Assembly: GCF_023343835.1 (NCBI RefSeq) | Contig: NC_064440.1 | Span: 32,805,537 to 32,869,536, forward strand | Length of the DNA: 64,000 nt | Source: Lagopus muta | Taxonomy: Eukaryota > Chordata > Aves > Galliformes > Phasianidae | Reading direction: 5' to 3' | Shown: one piece after another, positions 25,416-34,551 of the stretch | Position numbering within the stretch: position 1 is the stretch's first letter | Layout of the letters: every line of letters starts with the position of its first letter | Notes under the pieces: model-generated | Told to the model about the DNA's origin: nothing | The model's database searches: none | What the model saw: the letters and a program-made list of their open reading frames with translations, nothing else | Made by a program: the position numbers and the translations under genes

Positions 25416-27317
25416 CAGCAGCTGCTCCGAAGCTTCAGGAGCTCGGCATGTGCCCGGTGCCCAGCGACACTGCCCACCTCCGGGGAGCCGCGGCCGCTCA
25501 CCCCTCCATCGCTCCGAGTTACCGCACGGCACGGCGCGTCCCTCCGGCAGCTCGGCGGGCTCCGGCCCCGCTGCCGCCGCGGGGAGCTCCGGGGGGCTGC
25601 TGCCACCTACAGCTGCTGCCACGGCACGGCCCCGAAGCAGGGCCACCACCTGCTTTGCACCCTGCCCCGCCACGCCGACGTGCCGCCGATGGGTCCGCTT
25701 GCTACGTGCGGCCGGACTCACCGTGGTTTGGTTTTCAATCTGCTTATCTCGACAAAAAAACAAAAAACAAAACACCACAGCAATTCTAATATCGCCCAAA
25801 AACCAGAGGGGAGCTTTGATCCCGAGGGCGGACAGGGCAAGGGCTTCTCCCTGGGCCGGCTGCTTACCCACGGGCACGTATTTCACATCCTTAATACTGT
25901 TCTCACGTTAACCAGCAGCACAGCTCTCAGTGCCAGCATCCACACACGCATACACCCAACTCTTTACAAAAAGAAAACGAGTCACAGCATTCACCGGGCA
26001 CCACGGGGGCTGCGACCAGGACGGGAACGCCGGGTCCGCTCCCTCGGGACACCCGGGGACAGCGGGAGCCCAGAGCCGGGCACGTCAACGCAGGGACAGA
26101 GCAGCGCGGCGGCAGCTCCGTGCTTCTCGTGCCTTCGCGGAGGCTCTCGGAGCTCAGCCTAATTTTAGGCAGCGGGCAGACATCGCGGCGGACGGACGGG
26201 AGAAGTGCCAGCGGGGCGCGACGAGGGGGGACGCTGCCATAACCGGCACCGACCGAAGACGAGCGGGGGCACGAAGTCAACCCCGCACACCTCGCCGGGA
26301 GCGGGATCCTCGCTACGGGGAGAGGGGGAGAAACAAAACGGCGTGTGTGAAGAGCTGCCGCGTACCCGGAGCGGCTCTCAGGCAATCTGGCGGCGGTGCC
26401 CGAACGCCCCGCCCGGGTACGTGCATAGCGGCGGGTCGGGTCGCCCGGCGATCCCCGAGCAGAACAAAGGCTCCCAGGTTGGCAGCTCCACGTGACGCGG
26501 CGAAGCCCCGCGCCGCGAACATCGCCGCACGAAAACATCGCGGAGCCTCGATGCGTCCGCGCTGCCGGCAAAGGGCGCGGGATGAGGAGAGCAAAAGTTT
26601 GGGCGACGGTATCGCCGCCCCCACGGGAACGCTGGGAGCGAGGAAGGAGGCCAAGCCCCGTCCGCAGGGCACCGAGAGCCCGAACTGCCGGCACCCAGAT
26701 TCGGGGACGGGAACCCTAAAACGCTCTCACCCTGAACGCGCACCTGCAGTGCCCTCTGAGCGAGCGCTAACCAACACGAGGCCGGCCCCCCGCGCTGCCA
26801 TCGCCCGCTGCGTTCAAGGGTCACACCGAGCCCCAGATTTACGAACGGGGCGGCCCCAGCTCGGGGGGACAGATCGACTGCGGGATGGGAAGCGTTAGGA
26901 AAGGAGAAAGGCAGGAGAAGAGGGAGAACGCGGAGAGCAATAGGGATTGAGGCGGTCGGGGCACGCAGCACTCCTCCCACAGGGCTGCCCCGCTCGGCGC
27001 TGCGGGGAATGGGACACGGGGGGTGCGCGGAGCGGAGCGGCTCTTCGCCCGCCGCTGCCGGGGATGGGAAGCGCTGACGGGCGCCGAAGTGCGGCGCGCA
27101 GAGCGGGACGCTCCGCCGCTCCCGGCCCCAACGCCGTTACATAAAGCCCGGAGAGGCGCCCGGCCGCGGGCACGGCGCGCCGTCGCTCTCCCGAACGCCT
27201 CCAAATCCCCACATCGCGGCGCCCCGCAACTTCCTCGCGGCTCCTCTGCAGCTCCAAGCCGCGCTCCCCTCGCGCCGCCGGGGCTCCCGCCCAACTTCCC
27301 GGCCCGCCCGGCCGCAC

Positions 27318-27326
27318 ACCCACCTG
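27318..27326 (-). promoter_or_regulatory. 5' splice donor of the leader exon
   Basis: Reading the minus strand, the exon ends CAG and the intron begins GTGGGTGT, with the GT at 27323-27322. CAG|GTGGGT is close to the vertebrate donor consensus (G at +5). It leaves the frame in phase 1. No equally good donor is seen between it and the ATG. It implies that everything to the left in this window is intron 1. Confidence 0.7.
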
Positions 27327-27414
27327 CCTGAGCCGCGGCAGCCCTCGGGGCGCCGGCCGCCGCCACCAGCACGCAGCAGCTCCACCACAGCAGCCCCCCG
27401 GCCGCCGCCGGCAT
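27324..27414 (-). CDS. First coding exon (signal-peptide leader) of a secreted or membrane protein, partial
   Basis: Seen: an ATG at 27414 on the minus strand opens 30 codons and one extra base before a consensus splice donor. The product starts MPAAAGGLLWWSCCV and ends APRAAAAQA. It has a short uncharged N-terminus, a hydrophobic core (about residues 7-20, LLWW to VAAAG) and a small-residue C-region suited to signal peptidase cleavage near residues 27-30. The start is supported by an in-frame TGA at 27462-27460 and a G at -3. The exon ends in phase 1 with a G, so codon 31 starts with G. Family knowledge: phase-1 leader exons followed by very large introns are typical of cell-surface receptors and adhesion molecules. 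Type IIB receptor tyrosine phosphatases (PTPRT, PTPRM, PTPRK) have leaders ending close to a Gly-Gly-Cys at the exon 1/2 junction, and CADM-type proteins have leaders ending Gly-Gln. Either could fit, but the sequence does not decide. The remaining exons lie beyond position 1. Sure of a leader exon; unsure of the gene. Confidence 0.72.
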
Positions 27415-27417
27415 CGC

Positions 27418-27441
27418 GCCGCCGCCGCCGCCGCCGCCGCC
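27418..27441 (-). repeat. (GGC)8 trinucleotide tract in the 5' UTR
   Basis: Eight uninterrupted GGC units on the minus (sense) strand end just 3 nt before the start ATG and are preceded by a (GAG)-rich purine run. Such tracts are common in vertebrate CpG-island 5' UTRs, can form stable structure in the mRNA leader and tend to vary in length. Confidence 0.85.
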
Positions 27442-27459
27442 TCCTCCTCCTCTTCCTCC

Positions 27460-27498
27460 TCAGCGCCGCCGCCTCAACGCCGGTTCCACCGCCGCCAT
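27460..27498 (-). CDS. Upstream ORF of 12 codons in the leader of the mRNA
   Basis: An ATG at 27498 on the minus strand, with G at -3 and G at +4 (strong Kozak context), opens a peptide MAAVEPALRRRR. It ends at TGA (27462-27460), 45 nt before the main ATG and in the same frame. If the transcript starts farther out than 27498, this uORF would be scanned first and could lower translation of the main frame. The peptide has no recognised family; its arginine-rich end comes from GC-rich sequence. Whether it is transcribed is inferred. Confidence 0.35.
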   Translation of the reverse strand: MAAVEPALRRRR

Positions 27499-27924
27499 CC
27501 CCCGCGCGGGCTCCGCGGGGCCGCCCCGAAGTTGCCTCCGCGCCGCCGCCGCCCCCAGCGCCGCCCCCGCGCGGCCCGACGGGGCGGCCGCGGGGTGCGC
27601 CCACTGCACGCGGAGCGGAGCGCCGAGCGCCGGCAGCGGCGGCACCGCCGGGGGAGCGGCGGGAGGAGGAGCGGCGCGAGGCGGGTCCGCCCGCCCCCCC
27701 GGCCCGTCCCGCACCTGCGGAGAGGGGGCGGGAAAAAGCTCGGCAAAAGGAGCCGCGCGCCGCGCTTCGCAAAAACCGCGGGCAGGTGCGCGCGTGAGGC
27801 TGCGCGCGCGTCCGCCGTGCCTGCAAAAAGCGGCCGGTCGGCGGGGAGCGTGCTGAAAGCAAACTTTCCCCGCGCGGATAGCCGCGAGCGTGGGGAGCCT
27901 CCGAAGGCGGCGGAAGGCCGCGGT

Positions 27925-27934
27925 GATTGGGCGG
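27925..27934 (-). promoter_or_regulatory. CCAAT box joined to a GC box
   Basis: The plus strand reads GATTGGGCGG, so the minus strand reads CCGCCCAATC: a GC box (SP/KLF type) abutting a CCAAT box (NF-Y type). It is about 510 bp upstream of the minus-strand ATG. This arrangement is common in CpG-island promoters. The start site is probably within roughly 50-150 bp to its left, if the element is used. Confidence 0.4.
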
Positions 27935-28211
27935 CGGCGGCCCGGAGGGACCGACGTCGTCCCGAAGCGCCGCGGGGTTGCGGCACGTTGAGGCCCCGCG
28001 CGGCGCGTCCTGAGCCCTGAGAGAATCCGCCCGGCCCCGCTGCCCTCCCGGCCCCGCAGCGTTCGCGGTGCGATGTAACGTTGAGCAACAGTGGCATCCG
28101 GTGGGCAGCGCGCTGCCTCCGTGCCGGTTGTGGGGGTGCGAGTTGAGCATCGCTGCTGCGCTTTTAGGGGGCTTTGCCATCCCAAACTCTTACGCTCCTG
28201 TCTGGAATATT

Positions 28212-28246
28212 CCCCCCGCCTTCCCCCCCCCCCGCTCCCCGTCCCC
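28212..28246 (-). repeat. C-tract cluster (G-quadruplex motif on minus strand)
   Basis: Runs of 6 and 11 C, then shorter CCCC runs, lie within 35 bp on the plus strand, so the minus (gene-sense) strand carries four or more closely spaced G-runs. This satisfies the usual intramolecular G-quadruplex pattern. It lies about 800 bp upstream of the ATG at the outer edge of the CpG island. Confidence 0.6.
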
Positions 28247-28514
28247 AAATACATGCCCTGTATGGGACGGTGGAATTCTTTTTCCTGATGTCGTATTTTC
28301 CCTAAGAGGATGAATTAGGAAGAGGCCATAAATGATTTCCGAGACCAATTAATAAAAACGAAGTAATAATTGAGCAGTGCATTTAAATACGTATGCCTAA
28401 GGTCCAACTCCGTATTTCACCGACGGCAGCCGCGTTCTGTCTACCCCAGAGGAACAGCAGCAAAGAGCGGGACGGGGAATACAGCAAGTGATGGGGAAAC
28501 ATCAGCACGTGCAC

Positions 28515-28538
28515 GGGGGGGGGGGGGGGAGGTGGGGG
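28515..28538 (+). repeat. G15 homopolymer plus G-run (G-quadruplex motif on plus strand)
   Basis: Fifteen consecutive G are followed by A, then GG, T and GGGGGG on the plus strand. The length makes it unstable in sequencing and probably polymorphic. It lies about 1.1 kb upstream of the inferred start codon, with opposite strand polarity to the nearby C-tract cluster. Confidence 0.7.
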
Positions 28539-29267
28539 GCAGAGCTCAAAGCTGCCCACGCTGTTCTCAGCTCTGGGGGCAGGCGGGCACCTCGCTCCCT
28601 GCATGCCCACAGAGCACCCCTGAGCCCTAACCCAATTAGCCCCCAAGCTAATTGCCTCTGTGTCAGGCGGCGGTTGGGGTTGCTGCGGTTTGGGCTGCAA
28701 AGCGTGGCTTCCCCTTGCTCCTATTCCGTGCCCACTGCCGGGGAGCACTCGCACAAGATGCTGCCTCTGGGGAGGGAGAGCACTGCACAAACCCCCTGCT
28801 TGCCAAACCCCTGGCACTTCAGGCACCCAGCTCTGTTGGACCACGGCAGCAGGGGGAAAATGCTGCACTGGGCTGTGTGTGCAAGTATGAAGCACCTCCC
28901 GAGGTGTTTTCTGAGTACATCTGTATCACACATAACAGCAGTTAGGTCAGGGCATCTCTCAGCACTCCATGAAATGCCAAGCAGGCAGAGATGGCCACGC
29001 TGGCAGCCCCCAGAGGAGGAGGAGGGCTCCTGCTCAGCGCTGGGCTGCAGGAGGACCTGTAAAGCACAGTAACAAATTGTTTGGCTGAGAACATGGGAGA
29101 GAACTCGTGCCTTTCACGGCTGTGTCATCCAGCACTGCAGGCATGGGCCAGCTGCAGGGACAGAAGCACTTGGTGTCAGCCTCCTACAGCAGAAGGGCTG
29201 CTCAGAGGGCAGCACATGTGGGAGCATCATGCATGGCAAGCAGCTGAAACACCCTGCATGGCTCTAC

Positions 29268-29725
29268 AGAGTCATAGAATGGTTTGAGTTGGAAGGAACC
29301 CTTAAAAGCCATGTAGTCCAACTCCCCTGCAATGAACAGGGACACCTACAGCTCCATCAGGTGCACAAAGCCCAGTCCAGTCTGACCTCGAATGTCCCGG
29401 GATGGGGCATCACCACCTCTCTGGGCAGTCTGTGCCAGTGCCTCACCACTCTTATTCTAAACAACTTCTTCCTCATATTCAATCTAAATCTCCCCACCTT
29501 GTGTTTGAAACCATTTTCCCTTGTCCTGTCACAGCTGAACCTACTAGAGAGTCCGTCCCCTTCTTTTGTATAAGCCCCTCCTTGAGATGCTCTCAGGTCT
29601 CCCCAGAGCCATGCCCAGCTCTCAGCCTGTACTCACAGCAGAGTTGTTCCATCTCTACGAGCATTTTTGTGGCCCTCTTCTGGACACACTCCACCAGGTC
29701 CACACCTCTCCTGTACTGAGGACTC
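29268..29725 (-). mobile_element. CR1 LINE, about 450-bp 3' fragment, antisense
   Basis: Reads as the reverse complement of the CR1 3' end: it opens with TCATAGAATGGTTTGAGTTG, then TCCAACTCCCCTGCAATGAA, ATGGGGCATCACCACCTCTC and TGGCCCTCTTCTGGACACAC, and loses similarity after about 29720. The wording with CTGCAATGAACAGGGACA is typical of galliform CR1. It is 5'-truncated and has no open frame of note. It is the longest CR1 piece in the window. Confidence 0.93.
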
Positions 29726-32284
29726 TGCATTCAGCTGCTGACCCCATAGCCAAGGTCACGGTCCTACAACAGGAGCAGTGTGGAGATGAGCTGTTCTTGC
29801 AAGACTCGGGGCTGATATCATCACCCAGGGATGAGCAGCACGGGCTGTGAAGCGTGAGCTCAGCCACCCGCAGCAGCCAGCCCATCTGGCACCAACAGCA
29901 GGGCCATTGTGGGGTGCTGCAACACAGGGGGGTCTGTCTGTTTTTGCAGTTACTGTTTGGGGGGGAGGAGAAAAAAACCCCTGGAGCATGAGGTGTGTGC
30001 CGGGAACTTGATGAGTCCAGCCACTTAGGCTGCGGAAAAAATTAGGCTATATGCATGAAATTTCAAAAATAGTAGGTAGAAAATACAATGCAAGGACTTA
30101 ATAACCATATTTTCTGGAACTAAGGGCTCAGCTCAAGAAAGCCTTTTAGGCCACGCTTCATTTTCAGTGCTGTTTGTGTCTCACTCATAACAAAAAGATT
30201 CAAGTGCTCTCACTTTAAGGAGACCCAGAGTGGGGCTATGAGATCCTCTCCAACTTAGGCACCATATTATTCCCTTAGGGCTCCTGACCCCTTGGGCACC
30301 CTGCCTTTCCGAAGGCCTCACTTACATCCCACAGCTCTCTCTTACGGCTCCCGGTTCCTTGCCTCTAGATAAGATGCAGTGATATTTTTCCTTCTCCATG
30401 TACAGGAGGGCAGGTGTGCTGGTGTTTCCTCGCACCAGAGTCAAATACAGCATCCACACACAACATCTGCTCAGCCAGACCTCTCACCTATCCTTCTCTC
30501 CCTCCTCAACCCTTCCTTGTTCGTTATCTTGATGGTGGGTCTCTGTGCTCCTCTCGTGCCTGCAGGCTCCTTGCTGCTCAATGATTTCCTGCCATATTTC
30601 ATGTCTTCCCCGAGCCTCTTCCCAACTGGCTTTGAATAGAGTGCAGCAAAGACAGTACAAAGGTCACCTACTTGACACAGAAGAGTTCCTTCTCCCTCAC
30701 AAATTGGATTGTACTTCAGTCCAGTCTCAATATATCACTACTCAAGAGATGCATTGCAAACATGTCAACATACTAATGGCATTGTATTTGATCATGGGCA
30801 CCTCCATTTTGCAAGACGACTGAAGTCAACACAGGCTGCAGTTCAGTGTTTTGCAATCCTGCTGCTGTCCATAACAGAGCTGAGATTTCTGCCCAGGGTC
30901 AAAGCACCATTGTTTTCAGTGCACTCAGAGCTCCATCTGGATAACTTTAAGGTGAGGGGACTAAAAGGATATTCACCCATTCCCCAAATTATATTTGAAG
31001 TTTCCAGTCACTATTATTTATGAGGCAGTCTCCAATGCCTTTGTTTTTGTACAAAGTTTTCCTATGAAAAGGTCATTTATACAGCACAGAATGTGTCTAT
31101 AAATAACAGACATTCCAGCTCACCTGCCTCATTTCTACGGACAAGGCAAGCTCTACTTACAACACCATGGAGAAAATTAACAACATGGCATTATTGGTGC
31201 ATATCACCAGTCTGGCACAATGTGCTAGACAGCACCAATTACCCAACAGCTCATTCTTTCAATAGTAACATCATGGAGAAGAGTTTCCCATTCTGCTAGA
31301 GGACAAAGGGTGCTCCTCTGGACCTCAATAGGTGTATTGGCCCAGGGTGAACAGATGAACCCTCAGTATCAAAAAGCAGCTGCCCAAATCACTATTATTT
31401 TAAGTTTGGTATTCAGTATGTCCAGGATGACATGCTGGGTTGCTTCATGGCAACCAAGGAATTTGCTTAGAGCAAAGCTGAGTGTATATGCAGGAATGAA
31501 ATGCTGACTTGACCACCTCCATCCTTTCAGGCTATGGCTGAACTGTTCTACTGAGTCTTCATTTTTCATAGCGTTGAAAAAGTCATGAAATTCAGCATTG
31601 ACAATGACATTGCTCGTCCTCATAAAGGTGGCAAACCCAGAGGCAGCAAGGCCAGGCTGATTTATGCTAAGGCAACCTCCAGTGAGGACCAGAGGCAGCC
31701 TCGAGGTGCTTAGCAGGCGGCTCACACGCAGCTGCTTTCCCATGCAGAGCTCCTCCAGCCCGTGTTCCTGGCCCCACCGGGAAGCGCAGCACAAAGCCGG
31801 GCAGCATTTGGGCACAGTGCTGCCAAGTCCATGGCAAAGCTTCCGCTGGCAGCCCAGGAGCAGGCAGGAGGCCAGTGGGGCTTCTTGTCTGCAGGCAGCC
31901 AAGCAAAGCTGCTCCCGAATTTTCCCTTTTTTTCCCCTGGAATCCAGCCACTTGAGAGGTGAATGCTCTCTTCTTGCACTGCTTTTTCTTCATGTTTTTT
32001 GAAGAGACTACGCTAGAAAAAAAAGACAAAACTTTTAGCAAACACCATGTACAATCTTATTTTTACTACTATTATTGTTTTACTTCCACTGCTGCTTGTC
32101 TGCTTATTTAGCAAGAAAAAAACCCCGTGTGCTACTTCATGGTATTGACAGAGGTCCCACCAACCTGACAGCACCCAACAGGACAACAGAACTGGCACAA
32201 ACTGCTCTCAGTATTCATTCTGCTCCATTACAGGCCTTACCTTGTGTGTGCAGAGATCCTAGCACACTCCATAGAGAGAATCTC
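29726..32284. other. Non-coding upstream flank
   Basis: No gene or repeat recognised. A 177-codon minus-strand open frame (31369-31902) has no recognisable domain, no clear splice context and no codon bias; treated as chance. Confidence 0.4.
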
Positions 32285-32430
32285 TATTGGAATTGTTAAG
32301 GTTGGAAAAGAGTGCTGAGATCACCCAGTCCAACCCCAACCCATCCCTACCATGCCCACTGACCACATCCCTGAGTGCCACATCTCCACCTCCCCACCAC
32401 CTCCCTGGGCAGCCTGTTCATGGCTCTTGT
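32285..32430 (-). mobile_element. CR1 LINE, short 3' fragment, antisense
   Basis: Reverse complement of CR1: GTTAAGGTTGGAAAAGAGTG, CACCCAGTCCAACCCCAACC, then CCACCTCCCTGGGCAGCCTG. About 145 bp; the right end is approximate. Confidence 0.88.
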
Positions 32431-33156
32431 CACTGATTTGAGGAGAGGGAAGTGTAGGACAACAGATAATGCTGGCACTTGTTCGGCCTTGCTGGGATGC
32501 CTGGCTGTTCTCACTGCAGGAACCAAACCCAACAGACAGCATGGCTCTTTGGTTTATCCCATGCAGTTTGGGATGCTAAAGTATCATGGGGGAACTCATT
32601 GAAATTTTGAATTTCAAAGATAGTTTGAAGAAAATTCAATGGAATTTTATCTTTTCTTTCCTCCATTCTCTCTCATCTCTAGCTTAGAGACTGAACTCAA
32701 CTTTAATAATAGTAGCTTCTTTAGTCTCTATTGACTACAAATGAGCCAGATTCAGAAAATTTTACTTTTTCCTCCTTCGAATAAAACTAGCAATGCCTTT
32801 GTTGGAAAGTTACCCAGGGAGGAAACCAAACAAAAACTAAAACATCACCTTGATTTGGAATAAAACCAAAAACCTTTTGTGTCTCTGCTCACCAAACCCT
32901 CCAGCTCAAATGATGCGCTCAGTGTCACTTTTTGCCAGGCAATAGGAAGATGTGTTAAACTACATAATCAATTAGCCAAGGCAGCTTTGTTGCAGGGTAC
33001 AATCAGACAGCAAAGCAAGACCTCACAACCTTCCCATACCACCTTCATTTCCTGAGTAGTCAACTTGAACCACACGAGAAGTGACTCAAGCCCAGATCAT
33101 GCTGAAATATCCATCACACGACTCATTCACCTTTATGTATGTTTGGGGTCTTTGTT

Positions 33157-33200
33157 TGATTGGTTGGTTGGTTTGGTTTAGTTTGGTTTGGCTGGGGTTT
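33157..33200. repeat. (TTGG/TTTGG)n simple repeat
   Basis: Short TTGG units grade into TTTGG and TTTAG variants over about 44 bp. Confidence 0.65.
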
Positions 33201-34056
33201 GTTTTGAGGTTTCCTCATTTATCCCCCAACACCTACCCAGGCACTTTGGTCTTGATGGCTTCAATTTGCCAAAAAATCAGTGTGTGTCTGAGGCTTTGGG
33301 ATGGTTTCCTCTCTGGTGCTGAAAGCCTGCCACAAGCACATCCATCTCTGTGAGCAAAGAGTTGCACGCTTTCCTCCTAAGGCTTAAATTAAGTCTTAAT
33401 GAAGACTCAGAATTTAAGATTAAATGTTCAGCCCCTGGCTAATTATGTTTGCAAGGCTCAATTTGCTTGGCAAGTGTCTGAGCTGAAAAAAAAACAGCCC
33501 CAAATCGTGTTTACATAATAGGCAATATGGGCAGTCCTCCCTTAAAATGGCACAAGGAACCCATGCAGAGCTCCAGTGTGCTTTTGGGCAGCCACCCTTC
33601 ATTTTAAAGAACTTGGTTTGACCAGTGTTCTGTTAACTCCCCACTCAGGTCTTACACTACAATTCCAGCCATTGGCTCGATCAAGTTTTCATTTTTATAT
33701 TTCTTCTCCCTGTAGCAATGTCTTGTAAACAGCCTGGTTATTTATGGCTATGGACAAGGTGGAAAATCCAGTGAATATCTCACAGTATTAAGGAAAAATA
33801 GCAGTGGTTACTGCCTCATACAACGCACATGATAAATCTGAATAATCTGAATTTATATCGCAGCGGCCTTTAAAATGAAGAGCTACAATGTCCCTTTTTT
33901 TTTTTTCTTTTTAATAATGCACAAAAATTCTAATAAACCATTTAGTCTGAACCACAGGGAGAAGTGAGAGGCTGTTCAGATGCAGTGACTTGCCGGATTA
34001 TTGAGAACGACTGTGGCTGCAACTACTATGACTTACCAGTATATCTTTTCCCTCAT

Positions 34057-34083
34057 TTTTTTGTTTTGTTTTGTTTTGTTTTT
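34057..34083. repeat. (TTTTG)n microsatellite
   Basis: Four TTTTG units flanked by T-runs. Confidence 0.75.
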
Positions 34084-34534
34084 CCATAACAGCACCATTG
34101 TAGAGCTCCTATAAAAAAATGACATTTCCTTCTTATCCAACAGACAGAAATATTTATGAGGTTCAGAGAAATACAACGAAAGCGATGGCACTACTTGAGC
34201 CTACCATGTGCAGGCTTTACCTGCATGTGCTCCATCCGCCTGTCTGAATTCTTGCAACACACCTGCTAGTTTTCCCCCTTCTGTGGATCCACCGATCAAT
34301 TTCTCCCCTTTGTTATTAATAAACTTCCTTCAGAAATGAAACACGAGGCTCAGAACATCTCCGGGAACCTCTGCTGCCACTGTGTATAAAACAGATGTAA
34401 ATGTAAAGGCTGTCTGCTGCGTGACATGAAGTAGATTACACCTCCCACTATGCAGAAAAGCACAGGCACCAACGTTATACCCACTTGTTAAGAGTCAGAT
34501 ACAATTTTTATTCTGTTTTTAAATATTTCATAAC

Positions 34535-34551
34535 TTTTTTTTTTTTTTTTT
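34535..34551. repeat. T17 homopolymer
   Basis: Seventeen consecutive T; no adjacent retroelement recognised. Confidence 0.8.

Larger units (their letters stand above)
20421..25430. other. Non-coding, inferred intron 1, proximal part
   Basis: No exon recognised. Poly-A-rich tracts lie at 21286-21326 (16 A, then a second A-rich run) and at 23675-23711. The segment 22080-22220 (CAATTACCTGATTGCAT and neighbouring AT-rich sequence) is another possible conserved element. GC content rises only at about 25.43 kb, where the CpG island starts. Confidence 0.45.
27415..27930 (-). other. Probable 5' untranslated region and core promoter of the leader exon
   Basis: This stretch immediately upstream of the minus-strand ATG is extremely GC- and CpG-rich. 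From the ATG outward it contains a (GGC)8 tract, a GA-rich stretch (27441-27460), an in-frame stop, a short upstream ORF and, near its outer end, a CCAAT box and GC box. No TATA box was seen at a suitable place, as expected for a CpG-island promoter with dispersed starts. The transcription start cannot be fixed from sequence. The outer limit is set at the CCAAT box as a guess. Confidence 0.45.
25431..28160. promoter_or_regulatory. CpG island of about 2.7 kb
   Basis: CpG dinucleotides are abundant throughout, and GC content rises sharply from the AT-rich flanks at about 25.43 kb and falls again after about 28.16 kb. A dip around 25.74-26.0 kb contains A-rich sequence. The island covers the leader exon, its 5' UTR and about 1.9 kb of the inferred first intron. 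Such long islands usually mark promoters of developmentally regulated or neuronal genes (established trend; its use here is inference). Boundaries are by eye. Confidence 0.85.
28161..29267. other. Non-coding upstream flank of the CpG island
   Basis: GC content falls stepwise here. Two G-quadruplex-type tracts (28212-28246 and 28515-28538) mark the edge. No exon or transposon is recognised; open frames up to 194 codons are attributed to GC bias. Confidence 0.45.

Noticed and set aside
2191-25430. Search for a second exon of the leader-exon gene on the minus strand
   Set aside because: No short frame with flanking acceptor and donor and recognisable extracellular-domain residues (for example Cys-rich or Ig-like patterns) was found by eye; a weak exon could still have been missed.
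25152-25886. 244-codon minus-strand open frame at the island edge
   Set aside because: It crosses from AT-rich to GC-rich sequence with an abrupt change in composition and no conserved-looking domain.
25930-26898. 322-codon plus-strand open frame
   Set aside because: GC-rich Arg/Ala/Pro sequence in the CpG island with overlapping long frames on both strands; no domain, no promoter or splice evidence.
25927-26980. Overlapping minus-strand frames of 255 and 200 codons
   Set aside because: Same GC-driven artefact; the two frames cannot both be coding, and neither shows a recognisable motif.
27137-28180. 347-codon minus-strand open frame across the promoter
   Set aside because: It lies wholly in the CpG island, where stop codons are rare. 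The product is low-complexity Arg/Gly/Ala/Pro, it is out of frame with the leader exon, and it resembles no family.
34057-34551. T-rich runs as tails of antisense retroposons
   Set aside because: Sequence to their right has no CR1 or other element similarity; bird CR1 also does not end in poly-A.
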